Source of the DNA: a bacterium ADurb.Bin243 | GTDB lineage: Bacteria > Muiribacteriota > UBA9980 | Assembly: GCA_002069765.1 (NCBI GenBank) | Contig: MWBZ01000001.1 | Location: 62,001 to 126,000, forward strand | Length of the DNA stretch: 64,000 nucleotides | Direction: 5' to 3' | Notes under the pieces: model-generated | Databases searched by the model: none | What the model was told of the DNA's origin: nothing | What the model saw: only the letters and a program-made list of their open reading frames with translations | Position numbers and translations under genes: made by a program | Shown: positions 24,310-32,495 of the stretch, piece after piece | Numbering within the stretch: the stretch's first letter is position 1 | Layout: each line of letters opens with the position of its first letter

Positions 24310-25239
24310 ATGGCTATCGAATATAAAGACTTAAAAACCGAAATGCGAAATCCCGAATCCCGCGATCTTGACACGATGCCGGTAAAGGAAATACTGAACC
24401 TTTTTTACAGGCAGGATCTCGCGGCGGCCGAAGCCGTAAAAAAAGAGCATAAAAACATAAGCGCCGCCATCGACATCATACACCGCTCGCTGGAACTTAA
24501 CGGCCGTATATTTTACGCGGGGGCCGGAACGTCAGGCCGGCTTGGAGTTTTAGACGCTTCCGAGATCAAACCCACTTTCGGAGTAACCCGGAAAATGTTC
24601 ATAGGGCTTATCGCGGGCGGGCGCAAAGCGCTCACAACTTCTATAGAAGGCGCAGAAGACGACCGCGAAGCGGTTATAAGGGAATTGAAAAAGCATAAAT
24701 TCGCAGCCAATAAAAACGATGTCGTGGTCGGAATCACCGCGTCAGGCATGACTCCCTACGTTCTTTCAGCCTTGAACTATGCCAGGAGCGAAAGCTGCTG
24801 CACGGTTCTTCTCACATGCAATAAAAACGTCGCGCAGCAATACCGCGGTGAGTTCGACGTGATCATAGCTCCGGATGTCGGAAGCGAAATCATCTCAGGC
24901 TCTACCCGGCTTAAATCCGGCACCGCCACAAAAATGATACTCAATATGCTTTCAACGGTATCTATGATCAAATTGGGAAAAGTATATCAAAACTACATGG
25001 TCGATCTGATCCCGGCATGCAAAAAACTTATAAACCGGGCCGAAAGAATATTATCCGATCTGTGTTCCATAGACATGAGCGAAGCTCAAAAAATATACCG
25101 CCAGTCGGGTTATAACCTCAAAGCGGCTATACTGATGAAAGAAAAGTCGGTTTCTCTCGGCGGCGCCAGGCTGTTATTAAAAAAAAGCGGCGGCCACTTA
25201 AGAAGCGCCCTGGCTTATGAAGAGCTTAAAACCAAATAA
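24310..25239 (+). CDS. murQ: N-acetylmuramic acid 6-phosphate etherase
   Basis: ATG 24310 follows CGGAGGAC and is 1 bp after the kinase stop; an earlier in-frame ATG at 24286 lies inside the kinase gene and lacks a ribosome site. The SIS fold is clear: GAGTSGRLGVLDASEIKPTFG, the AGG(R)KAL.. EGAEDD segment and GITASGMTPYVL. MurQ removes the lactyl ether from MurNAc-6-P, giving GlcNAc-6-P and D-lactate. About 309 residues, normal length. It completes an import-phosphorylate-cleave route for peptidoglycan sugars. Confidence 0.95.
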   Translation: MAIEYKDLKTEMRNPESRDLDTMPVKEILNLFYRQDLAAAEAVKKEHKNISAAIDIIHRSLELNGRIFYAGAGTSGRLGVLDASEIKPTFGVTRKMFIGLIAGGRKALTTSIEGAEDDREAVIRELKKHKFAANKNDVVVGITASGMTPYVLSALNYARSESCCTVLLTCNKNVAQQYRGEFDVIIAPDVGSEIISGSTRLKSGTATKMILNMLSTVSMIKLGKVYQNYMVDLIPACKKLINRAERILSDLCSIDMSEAQKIYRQSGYNLKAAILMKEKSVSLGGARLLLKKSGGHLRSALAYEELKTK

Positions 25240-25295
25240 AAACTCAGGCGGCCGGCGCCGCATGCCCTGAAAATTTTAGTAAAGCGATAACAAAA

Positions 25296-26036
25296 ATGAA
25301 AGAAAAACTAATAAATTTCATAAAAAATACTATCGAAAATAAACTTTTTAAAACGGCTTCCGAACATTTTTTCAAGCCTTTGATCGCCACAATGGCGCTG
25401 GCCGTTCTTTTTTATATAATAATTTACGCCCAGAACGAAAGCACGGGAATCATGGACGGTTTTTTCGTTTATTACGCTCTACTGGCGCCGTTTTTAATAA
25501 ATTCTGCAATTTCATTCGCCAGGCTCGAAAAGAGAAAAAAATTCGCGGCCTACGGCCTGAGCGTGGTAGCCGTGCCGTTTCTGGCGGTCAACTTCTACTG
25601 GCTGTCGTCGAAATATTCAAATATGCCTGAATTTTACAGAGCTTTCAACGAAAGCGGCTCCTTTTTTATGCTCTACATGCTTTACTCGGTTTTTTTCGTC
25701 ATAGGCGGCGTATTTATCGGCCTGATCGACGAATTTATAACTTCGGAATCGGCCGCCGTTTTAAAATATCCGGAATCGGGCCCCATAAGCAAATCCAAAA
25801 GACGCAAGCTCAAAAAGAAAAAACGCGAAGTAGCTAAAGGCGGCGCGGTTTCGCATGAAATACTCGACGAGATAATCGGCGAAAACCAGGACGATGCAGA
25901 AGATGAAGATGACTCCGGCAAAGCGCCGTTAAATGAAGCGGAAGAAGACGATTCGCCTGACGATGAAACCGAAGACGGTTCTTCCGGCGGCGGATCCAAT
26001 CACGAAACGCCGGTAAAAACCGTCAAAAAGAAATAA
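25296..26036 (+). CDS. Membrane protein with acidic cytoplasmic tail, unknown function
   Basis: 246 residues: four likely membrane segments at about 28-48, 55-72, 85-105 and 117-140, then a short basic stretch (SKSKRRKLKKKKR) and a long acidic tail rich in Asp/Glu/Ser/Gly. The basic-acidic tail is low complexity and presumably cytoplasmic. I recognise no family. It sits between murQ (57 bp upstream) and the kinase-FGE gene (19 bp downstream) and is more likely tied to the latter by spacing. Confidence 0.75.
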   Translation: MKEKLINFIKNTIENKLFKTASEHFFKPLIATMALAVLFYIIIYAQNESTGIMDGFFVYYALLAPFLINSAISFARLEKRKKFAAYGLSVVAVPFLAVNFYWLSSKYSNMPEFYRAFNESGSFFMLYMLYSVFFVIGGVFIGLIDEFITSESAAVLKYPESGPISKSKRRKLKKKKREVAKGGAVSHEILDEIIGENQDDAEDEDDSGKAPLNEAEEDDSPDDETEDGSSGGGSNHETPVKTVKKK

Positions 26037-26055
26037 CGGCCTCGAGCGCAATCAT

Positions 26056-28761
26056 ATGAACGACAACATTAAAGACCGCAGCTCCCGTATGGACAATAAC
26101 GAAACTTTCATAGAAAATATTTCAGAAGGGCCCGATAATACCGCGCAGCCACAAAGTTCCTCCGGCCCGGCCACTTTCGTCGAATCTCCGCCGGCCTGCG
26201 GCGAAGCAAAAACAATAAACTCCGCGAGTTTTATTATTCTTAACGGCACGGTTTATAATCTTCTCAAACAGCTCGAAGTTTTTTCAGCCGAATCGGACAT
26301 TTTCCTCATCCAGAAGCCGTCCGGCGAAAAATTCATTCTTAAACATTACCGTTTCGGCATAAAGCCTAAAGAAGAAATTTTAGCGATTATAAAAACGCTT
26401 CCCCGAAAAAGCGCCGTCGAAATAATCGACTACGGGCTCTCCGGCGACGGGCGTTTTTATGAAATCCAGCCTTATTTTCCGGCCGGTTCCTTACGCGATC
26501 ATCTAAAAAAATCAGGGCGCGCAAGCGAAGAATTCATAAAAGAATTTATCAAAAGCCTCAACGGCTGCCTTTATGAAATACATTCAAAAAACGTAATACA
26601 CCGCGACATCAAACCCGATAACATTCTCATAAAAAGTTTTGCCCCTCTGCAATTAACGCTGACGGATTTCGGAATTTCATCGGTATCCGAAGCGGCTTTG
26701 CATCAGACTAATATGAACAGGACGATTTCCTATTCATCTCCCGAATCCATGAGCGGCGTCATTTCAAAAGCGACCGACTACTGGTCGCTCGGCCTGATAA
26801 CGCTGGAATTGATTTTAAACAGGCATCCGTTCGAAGCCGTCGACGATAAAACTCTTATCTACTGGCTCGCCACAAGGCCGGTTCCGGGCGTGAAAGACGC
26901 AGGAATTTTTACCGGATTGATCAAAGGCTTGCTTACTCGTAATCCTGATAAACGCTGGGGGTTCGACGAGGTCGAACGTTTTCTGGCCTCGCCGGAGAAG
27001 CGAATAGCCGATTATTTTGAAGAAGACGATTTCGCCGAAGGCCCCGGTCCGGACCAGACAGGACGGCCGGAACCTTCGCGGGGACGCAAATGCAGGCCAT
27101 ATAAATTCGCGGGCCAGGATTATTACGCGCTGGAAGAACTAAGCCTGGCAATGGCCCTAAACCACGCCTCCGCCATGGCCGATTTCATTTCCGGCAGGCT
27201 GAGAAACTGGATAAGCCGGGAGCTAGGTGACGAGCGCGCCAGGTTTCTTATCGAAGACCTGGCGGCAGACGCTTCGGCCGGGCCCGACGAAAAACTGTTC
27301 GAATTTTTCTGCCGGGTCAACGAAAAATTTCCTTTTATTTACAAAGGCGTGCTGGTAAGTTTCGACTGGCTGGCCGATACGGCTCTTAAAATATTGAGGC
27401 GCGAATCGTCGGAAGAAGAAAAAAAACTGTTCGGAGAGCTCGCCGATATAAGAATAATCGAAAAGCGTTATGAAATAAGCGGCGAAGAAGACTTATATAA
27501 AAGCATCCTGCCCATAGCGGACGATTTAAGGCGTGCCGCCGGAAATATCGAAAAACGGGCAAAAATTATTCTGGCGTCTTATTCGAAGCCTTTTAGAGAA
27601 AAACTCGAATCCAAAATCAGGGCGTTTTTAAACGACAATGTCATAATAAAGCCTTTCGAATCGGGCGGCGAAAAGCAGGGCGCCTCGATCGAAAAGACCG
27701 CCGAAAAATTAACCGCCATAGCTGCCGGCGGGCCTTATACGCTGTTCGAGCTCGTCGAAGCCGTCGAAACGCCTTTCGGCTGCGCCATAAGCAAATCTTC
27801 TCTGGAAAAGGCTTATGACAGTTTCAAAAAACTCGTCGACGGTTTTTTTAGAAATATCGGCCGCGGGGCATTTGCCGCCAATGCCGGAAAATATTTCGCG
27901 CAGGCAAACCCGCCTGCGAACGCGAACCCCGAATCGATTTACAGGGCGATATTTCAATTATACGAGCGCGGGCCCGAATACGACTATAAATTTTACAACC
28001 GGCTTATCGAATTAAACGGCATCCTGCTTACTTACAAAAGAAAAATCGAAACGCTTAAGGCCACCGAACTGAGCGTGACTATCGGCGAAAACATATCCAT
28101 AGAACTGTCGAGAATTCCGGCCGGTTCGTTCATGATGGGCTGCGACGACGGCTTCGACGACGAAAAACCCGTGCACCTGGTAACTATCACACGGCCTTTC
28201 TATATCGGAAAATATCCGCTGACCCAGAGGCAATGGGAAAAAATCATGGGGTGCAATCCGTCTTATTTCAAAAGAGGCGGCGATCATCCCGTAGAAAAAA
28301 TATCATGGAACGACTGCGTCGAATTCATCGGTAAATTAAACTCCCTTAATGCCGCCGACGGCATTTTCAGGCTTCCGAGCGAGGCCGAATGGGAATACGC
28401 CGCGCGCGGAGGCTGCACCGACAAATATTACTGGGGGGCCGATCCGGCCGCAGCCGGCGATTACTGCTGGCACAGGGGCAACTCCAATCTGGAAACCCGC
28501 ATATGCGGCCAGAAGCTCCCTAACGGCTTCGGTCTTTTCGATACGGCCGGAAACGTCCGAGAATGGTGCGGCGATTGGTACGCGCCTTACTCGCGTGGAG
28601 AAGCGGTAAATCCGGCCGGGCCGCCGCACGGAAATTTGCGTGTCGCGCGCGGAGGCGACTGGAGTTACGACGCGGCGGATTGCACCTGCTGCGGCAGGGA
28701 TTATCTGGAGCCGGCCTTTCGCGACGCGAACCTCGGCTTCAGGCTTCTGCTAGAATTTTGA
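26056..28761 (+). CDS. Ser/Thr protein kinase fused to a formylglycine-generating-enzyme-like domain
   Basis: 901 residues. A Hanks-type kinase lies at about 65-320 with the ATP lysine in FILKHY, HRDIKPDN with catalytic D184, DFG and SPE. The glycine-rich loop is not recognisable (LEVFSAESDIF). A helical middle region of about 350 residues follows. The C-terminus (about 680-901) is an FGE-sulfatase/SUMF1 fold: IPAGSFMMG, RLPSEAEWEYAARGG, GNVREWCGDWY and RGGDWSYDAADCTCCGR. The domain in such fusions is often a non-catalytic binding fold. There is no transmembrane segment. Downstream genes encode an FHA protein and a radical-SAM protein. A MITE separates it from the next gene. Confidence 0.9.
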   Translation: MNDNIKDRSSRMDNNETFIENISEGPDNTAQPQSSSGPATFVESPPACGEAKTINSASFIILNGTVYNLLKQLEVFSAESDIFLIQKPSGEKFILKHYRFGIKPKEEILAIIKTLPRKSAVEIIDYGLSGDGRFYEIQPYFPAGSLRDHLKKSGRASEEFIKEFIKSLNGCLYEIHSKNVIHRDIKPDNILIKSFAPLQLTLTDFGISSVSEAALHQTNMNRTISYSSPESMSGVISKATDYWSLGLITLELILNRHPFEAVDDKTLIYWLATRPVPGVKDAGIFTGLIKGLLTRNPDKRWGFDEVERFLASPEKRIADYFEEDDFAEGPGPDQTGRPEPSRGRKCRPYKFAGQDYYALEELSLAMALNHASAMADFISGRLRNWISRELGDERARFLIEDLAADASAGPDEKLFEFFCRVNEKFPFIYKGVLVSFDWLADTALKILRRESSEEEKKLFGELADIRIIEKRYEISGEEDLYKSILPIADDLRRAAGNIEKRAKIILASYSKPFREKLESKIRAFLNDNVIIKPFESGGEKQGASIEKTAEKLTAIAAGGPYTLFELVEAVETPFGCAISKSSLEKAYDSFKKLVDGFFRNIGRGAFAANAGKYFAQANPPANANPESIYRAIFQLYERGPEYDYKFYNRLIELNGILLTYKRKIETLKATELSVTIGENISIELSRIPAGSFMMGCDDGFDDEKPVHLVTITRPFYIGKYPLTQRQWEKIMGCNPSYFKRGGDHPVEKISWNDCVEFIGKLNSLNAADGIFRLPSEAEWEYAARGGCTDKYYWGADPAAAGDYCWHRGNSNLETRICGQKLPNGFGLFDTAGNVREWCGDWYAPYSRGEAVNPAGPPHGNLRVARGGDWSYDAADCTCCGRDYLEPAFRDANLGFRLLLEF

Positions 28762-28791
28762 GCGCTAACAATGTAGCATTATTAACGGTTG

Positions 28792-28799
28792 AAAAAGGT
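28792..28799. repeat. 8-bp target-site duplication, left copy (MITE 1)
   Basis: AAAAAGGT directly left of the element; identical to the bases directly right of it at 29006-29013. Confidence 0.85.
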
Positions 28800-29005
28800 G
28801 GTTCTTTTTCATATCGTATGGGTAAAATATTATAATTAAGTTAAGAGTTCAGAGTGGAGAGTTGAGAACTAAAGGACTTTTGGAAAATTCGATAAGGCGT
28901 TTCTTTTATATATAGAGCTCGCAGGGCGAGCCCCAGCCTTCACTATTCACTATCCACTCTACACTATTCACTGATAAACTTACCCACATGAAATGAATAA
29001 GAGCC
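28800..29005. mobile_element. MITE-like element, copy 1 (ISL3-type ends)
   Basis: A 206-bp non-coding element. Its left end reads GGTTCTTTTTCATATCGTAT and the reverse complement of its right end GGCTCTTATTCATTTCATGT; about 21 of the first 26 bases agree, giving terminal inverted repeats. GG(C/T)TCTT ends and 8-bp duplications are typical of the ISL3 family. A second copy is at 45185-45399. There is no transposase, so it needs one supplied in trans. It interrupts the space between the kinase-FGE gene and the coiled-coil gene, and the duplicated target contains the latter's ribosome site (AAGGTG), so both copies of that site survive. Confidence 0.85.
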
Positions 29006-29013
29006 AAAAAGGT
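29006..29013. repeat. 8-bp target-site duplication, right copy (MITE 1)
   Basis: AAAAAGGT; it forms the ribosome site for the ATG at 29019. Confidence 0.85.
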
Positions 29014-29018
29014 GAAAT

Positions 29019-30548
29019 ATGAGCGGGCCTAAAGGTTTCGAATTAAAATATATACTCAATTCAGTTTGGTTCTGCCGCGATGAAATATCGTCGCTTATGG
29101 AACGCCTTAATTCATTCGGCGCAGAAATTTCCGCTGGCGGCTTCAAAACCGCCCCGCCCACCCGGGCCTGCCTGAAAGATTTCGACGCGCTGTTCGGCGC
29201 GGCAAAGCAGATAGCCGGCCGTGCAAAAGCCATAGACGGCGTGGATATATATAAAAGACGGTCCGAAGCCGAATCGCTTCTGGCCGAAATGAAAAAAATA
29301 GCGTTCGGCGTTTTAGAGATGAAGAAAAATATATTCCATGAAATATTAAAGCTTCGCGGCGAAGTGCATCAAAAAATCAAGAATTTTGAAAACATTAAGA
29401 AAAACGTCGCTTCCGCCCATTTATCCTGCGGTATCGGCATTAACGGCAGCAAAATATCCGAAGCCGGAAAAAAACTCCAGGAAATATCCGCCATAGATAT
29501 TAACGGGTGCCCCGCCATAGATTATGACGGTTTTAATTACTCCGAAATTGCCCGTTTTGAAGCTGGCCTGGAGGAAGCGGAAATGGAAATGAAAAAAAGA
29601 TACCGCGAAGCTATGGCGTATATCGAATCGCTCCGCCTGGAAAGCTGCGAAGAACTTTTAAGCGGCGTTGAAATAAAAAAATATAAAACCGCGGCGGAGC
29701 TTTTCGAAGTAAACAAAAGCTTTACTTCAAATAAAGAAAACGGCGTTGAAGTACTCGAAAAATCGATGTCATTAATTTCAAAATTTTCCGTTTTAAACGG
29801 CGGAAGAAAAGTGCCGGAACTGCTGGCCGGATACGATGCGATAAGAGCGGAAGAAAACGACCAGAGGCGGGCCATGCTCGCGGCCGATTTCGCCCTTCAC
29901 TGCGAAAGGCTTCTTAAATCCGAAACCGCGTCCGCCGCGTTATTCGAAGAAACAGCCGCCATTCGAGCCAGGCTGCAACCGCTGGCGCCGCGAAAAGCGG
30001 CTCTAATAGACATTGAAATTAAAAACGCCCGCGAATCAGAAGATATCGCAGTCCTGGAAAAAATCAAAGCCTCCGCCGCGGCCGTTTTAGAAGAAGAATT
30101 AACGGCCTGCGAAAACCGGCTCATGGGTGAGATAATAAAAGCGGCGTTCAACGAAATAGGCTATGAAACGCAAGAAAAATTCAGCACTCTTCTTGTAAAA
30201 AATCAAAAAATGTTCATAAGCAAGCCGTCGATGAAAAATTATATGGTGCAGGTGGTTTCCAATTCAAGCGGCCGCATGCTGCAAATGCAGATAGTAAGGC
30301 TCGCGGGCGGCTCCGAATCCGCCGAAGCTCTTAAACGCCATGAAATACGAGATATTGAAGCCGAAACCGAATTTTGCGCCGATTACGAAGAAGCGCTAAA
30401 AATACTCGCCGGACGCGGCGTAGAAGTTACGCATAAGATGCGCATGAAACCGGGGGAAGTCAAAGTCCAAACTATAAAAAATCCCGAATCGAAGGAAATT
30501 CGTCCGGACGCGGCAGCTAATTTACAAAAAACGCCGCGCAAGCTTTGA
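29019..30548 (+). CDS. Coiled-coil protein beginning MSGPK, unknown function
   Basis: 509 residues, mostly long charged helices with no signal peptide or membrane segment, so probably a cytoplasmic scaffold or effector. The first residues MSGPKG recall other uncharacterised coiled-coil proteins that share an MSGPK start; that is from memory only. The C-terminal 110 residues (from EIGYETQEKF) change to a strand-rich pattern and may be a small separate domain. It lies between the kinase-FGE gene and the radical-SAM gene. Its ribosome site is inside the MITE target duplication. Confidence 0.75.
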   Translation: MSGPKGFELKYILNSVWFCRDEISSLMERLNSFGAEISAGGFKTAPPTRACLKDFDALFGAAKQIAGRAKAIDGVDIYKRRSEAESLLAEMKKIAFGVLEMKKNIFHEILKLRGEVHQKIKNFENIKKNVASAHLSCGIGINGSKISEAGKKLQEISAIDINGCPAIDYDGFNYSEIARFEAGLEEAEMEMKKRYREAMAYIESLRLESCEELLSGVEIKKYKTAAELFEVNKSFTSNKENGVEVLEKSMSLISKFSVLNGGRKVPELLAGYDAIRAEENDQRRAMLAADFALHCERLLKSETASAALFEETAAIRARLQPLAPRKAALIDIEIKNARESEDIAVLEKIKASAAAVLEEELTACENRLMGEIIKAAFNEIGYETQEKFSTLLVKNQKMFISKPSMKNYMVQVVSNSSGRMLQMQIVRLAGGSESAEALKRHEIRDIEAETEFCADYEEALKILAGRGVEVTHKMRMKPGEVKVQTIKNPESKEIRPDAAANLQKTPRKL

Positions 30549-30582
30549 ACGCAAAAATAAAAAGTCGGCTCATAAAAAGCAT

Positions 30583-31212
30583 ATGGACATTTACATCAAT
30601 AAAATCCACTATCCGGTCAATAATCTCGGCGCAGGAACGCGCCTCGGAATATGGTTTCAGGGCTGCCCGATCCGCTGCCCAGGCTGCGTAAATCCCGACA
30701 CATGGGAGGCCGCGGAAGAATACAGACTCGATTACACTGAGTTCATAAATACGCTCGTAAATTTTGAAAATCTGCAAGCGGCGGACGGCGTGACCATCAC
30801 AGGAGGCGAACCTTTCGCTCAGCCGGAAGCGCTTTTCGAACTGACGCGTTTTTTAAGAAACTTTATAAAAGGAGATATACTCGTCTATTCGGGATACGCG
30901 TATAAAGAACTCAAAAAAAAGCATGCGGGCATATTGAAGGCTATCGACGTATTGATTTCAGAGCCTTTTATAGAATCGGCCGGAGACCGCCTTCTATGGC
31001 GCGGCTCAGACAATCAGAAAATAAGGCTGCTTTCCAAAAGAGCCGCCGCCGTTTACGGGCGCGGAATCGACAGGGCCGAATGGAAAGGCCGGCGCATGCA
31101 ATTTTCGCTCGTAGGCGATTGTTTATACATGATAGGAATACCGGGCCGCGGCGACATGGAAAAATTATACGAATATATGAAAATGCGGGGGATCGATTGT
31201 GAACATCCGTAA
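30583..31212 (+). CDS. Radical-SAM activase-like protein (NrdG/4Fe-4S single-cluster type)
   Basis: 209 residues with the cluster-binding motif GCPIRCPGC (Cys-x3-Cys-x2-Cys) near residue 30, then TITGGEPFAQPEAL as the SAM-binding strand. The layout is like activating enzymes of anaerobic ribonucleotide reductase, but no nrdD is nearby. Inside a kinase/FHA/chaperone group it more likely modifies a local protein partner (inference). It starts 34 bp after the coiled-coil gene and overlaps the FHA gene by 14 bp. Confidence 0.85.
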   Translation: MDIYINKIHYPVNNLGAGTRLGIWFQGCPIRCPGCVNPDTWEAAEEYRLDYTEFINTLVNFENLQAADGVTITGGEPFAQPEALFELTRFLRNFIKGDILVYSGYAYKELKKKHAGILKAIDVLISEPFIESAGDRLLWRGSDNQKIRLLSKRAAAVYGRGIDRAEWKGRRMQFSLVGDCLYMIGIPGRGDMEKLYEYMKMRGIDCEHP

Positions 31213-31816
31213 AATTTGCCCGGTATGCTCCGGGGAGTGCGAACTCAGCGATCTTATATGCCTTGCGTGCGGCTCCGACATAAGCGCTGCGGCGCCGGTT
31301 CAGGCAAGGCCGGCGGGGGAAATCGAAAACGGCGCCGCTACGGCGGCGTCCTCAGCTGCCGCTGAATTTAAAATATGCCCGGGCTGCGGCGCTTCAAACG
31401 CCTCCTACTCCATGCTTTGCAATAACTGCGGGCGCGACTTATCGGCGGCCGGCGAAACCGGGCCGGCCCTGATTTTATATTCGGCCGAAGACGGAATCGA
31501 AATAACCATAAAAGGCGAAACGGTTTTCGGACGCTGCGCCAGGTGCCTTACGCAGGACCAGCGCGAACGGTCTTTATGCAGAAACTCGCGCGAAAAATTC
31601 GATTTTATCGACTGCGAAAGGTTCAATACCGTTTCACGGCGGCACTTAATATTTAAGCTTGAAAACGGCGTTTTTTACGTGAAAATCCATCCGGACGCCA
31701 AAAATCCAGCTTTGCTGAATTCCGTCCGGCTCACGCCGGACGCCGAATGCCCCCTCGCCGCCGGCGACGTCCTTCAGGTGTCGAGCAAATTAAAATTAAG
31801 CGTCCTGATCAAGTAA
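31199..31816 (+). CDS. Double zinc-ribbon protein with FHA domain
   Basis: GTG start at 31199, eight bases after GCGGGG and inside the previous gene. Two zinc ribbons come first (CPVC..CLAC at about 8-30; CPGC..CNNC at about 60-80), separated by an Ala-rich linker. An FHA-like domain follows at about 95-205 with TVFGR, a Cys-rich insertion, the SRRH core typical of phosphothreonine binding and a closing strand pattern. The insertion with four Cys inside the FHA fold (CARCLTQDQRERSLC) is unusual. Likely a reader of the Ser/Thr kinase encoded at 26056 (inference). Confidence 0.82.
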   Translation: MNIRKICPVCSGECELSDLICLACGSDISAAAPVQARPAGEIENGAATAASSAAAEFKICPGCGASNASYSMLCNNCGRDLSAAGETGPALILYSAEDGIEITIKGETVFGRCARCLTQDQRERSLCRNSREKFDFIDCERFNTVSRRHLIFKLENGVFYVKIHPDAKNPALLNSVRLTPDAECPLAAGDVLQVSSKLKLSVLIK

Positions 31817-31820
31817 ATTC

Positions 31821-31849
31821 TTGCAAATTGTCCTTAATTTTTGTATAAT
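31821..31849 (+). promoter_or_regulatory. Sigma-70 promoter before the HycI-like gene
   Basis: TTGCAA (31821-31826), 17 bp, TATAAT (31844-31849), preceded by TTG. It separates the HycI-like and TerB-DnaJ genes from the FHA gene as a distinct unit. Confidence 0.75.
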
Positions 31850-31874
31850 GATAAAATAAAATAAGCAAGCGGGA

Positions 31875-32495
31875 ATGATTAAATTGAACGAAAAAACGAA
31901 CGTTAAAACGCTTGACGGGATTTTCGCCTCAATAAACGAAACCGTCGGCAAATCATCGAAAATTGTCTTTATGGGCATCGGAAACTTCAATAGATGCGAC
32001 GACGCGATAGGCGCGCACATAATCAGTTCGGTCGTAGAAAGCCGTCTGGACGCTGAAAATTACAGTAATTCATTAAAATTTGCATCGGCGGACCATTCAA
32101 AACAAATTATGGTCATATCGGCCGCCACCACTCCGGAAAATTTCGTCGACGACATAATAGATTTCAAACCTGAAACCATTTTTTATATAGACTGCGCCAA
32201 TTTCGACGACGCGCTAGCCGCGCCCGGAGAAGCCCGCCTTTTTTACGAAGACTCGCTGGCGCACTCTAAAGCCGCTATTTCAACCCACTCGATGTCGATA
32301 AACCTGCTCATCGAAATTTTCAAGCATAAAATACCCGCGGCCCAAAATATATTCGTTGGCATAAAGCCCGAAAGCATAGAATACGATTACTCGCCGGATT
32401 ATATTAAGAACATAACTCCGTCCGTGCTGGCCTGCGGCGAAAAAATAATCGAATATTTTAAAACCGTAATATTGCGTAATATGGAGGCAGTTTAA
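31875..32495 (+). CDS. HycI/HybD-type hydrogenase-maturation-peptidase family protein
   Basis: About 206 residues. The start may be ATG 31875 or, with better spacing from GCGGGAATG, TTG 31884. Family signs: FMGIGNFNRCDDAIG near the N-terminus with the Asp expected to bind nickel, YIDCANF, STHSMSINLLIE and GIKPESIEYDYSP. In hydrogenase systems the enzyme trims the C-terminus of the large subunit. No hydrogenase gene is in the window, and a second metal ligand in the middle is not evident to me, so its substrate is uncertain. It overlaps the next gene by one base. Confidence 0.8.
   Translation: MIKLNEKTNVKTLDGIFASINETVGKSSKIVFMGIGNFNRCDDAIGAHIISSVVESRLDAENYSNSLKFASADHSKQIMVISAATTPENFVDDIIDFKPETIFYIDCANFDDALAAPGEARLFYEDSLAHSKAAISTHSMSINLLIEIFKHKIPAAQNIFVGIKPESIEYDYSPDYIKNITPSVLACGEKIIEYFKTVILRNMEAV

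Noticed and set aside
28800-29005. MITE region as a promoter, terminator or short gene
   Set aside because: No ORF of note; the second copy, the inverted ends and the target duplications explain it as a mobile element.
30583-31212. Calling the radical-SAM protein nrdG
   Set aside because: No nrdD is adjacent and the neighbours are signalling proteins, so the ribonucleotide-reductase role is unsupported.
31875-32495. HycI-like protein as evidence for a hydrogenase operon
   Set aside because: No hydrogenase subunits or hyp genes are in the window.
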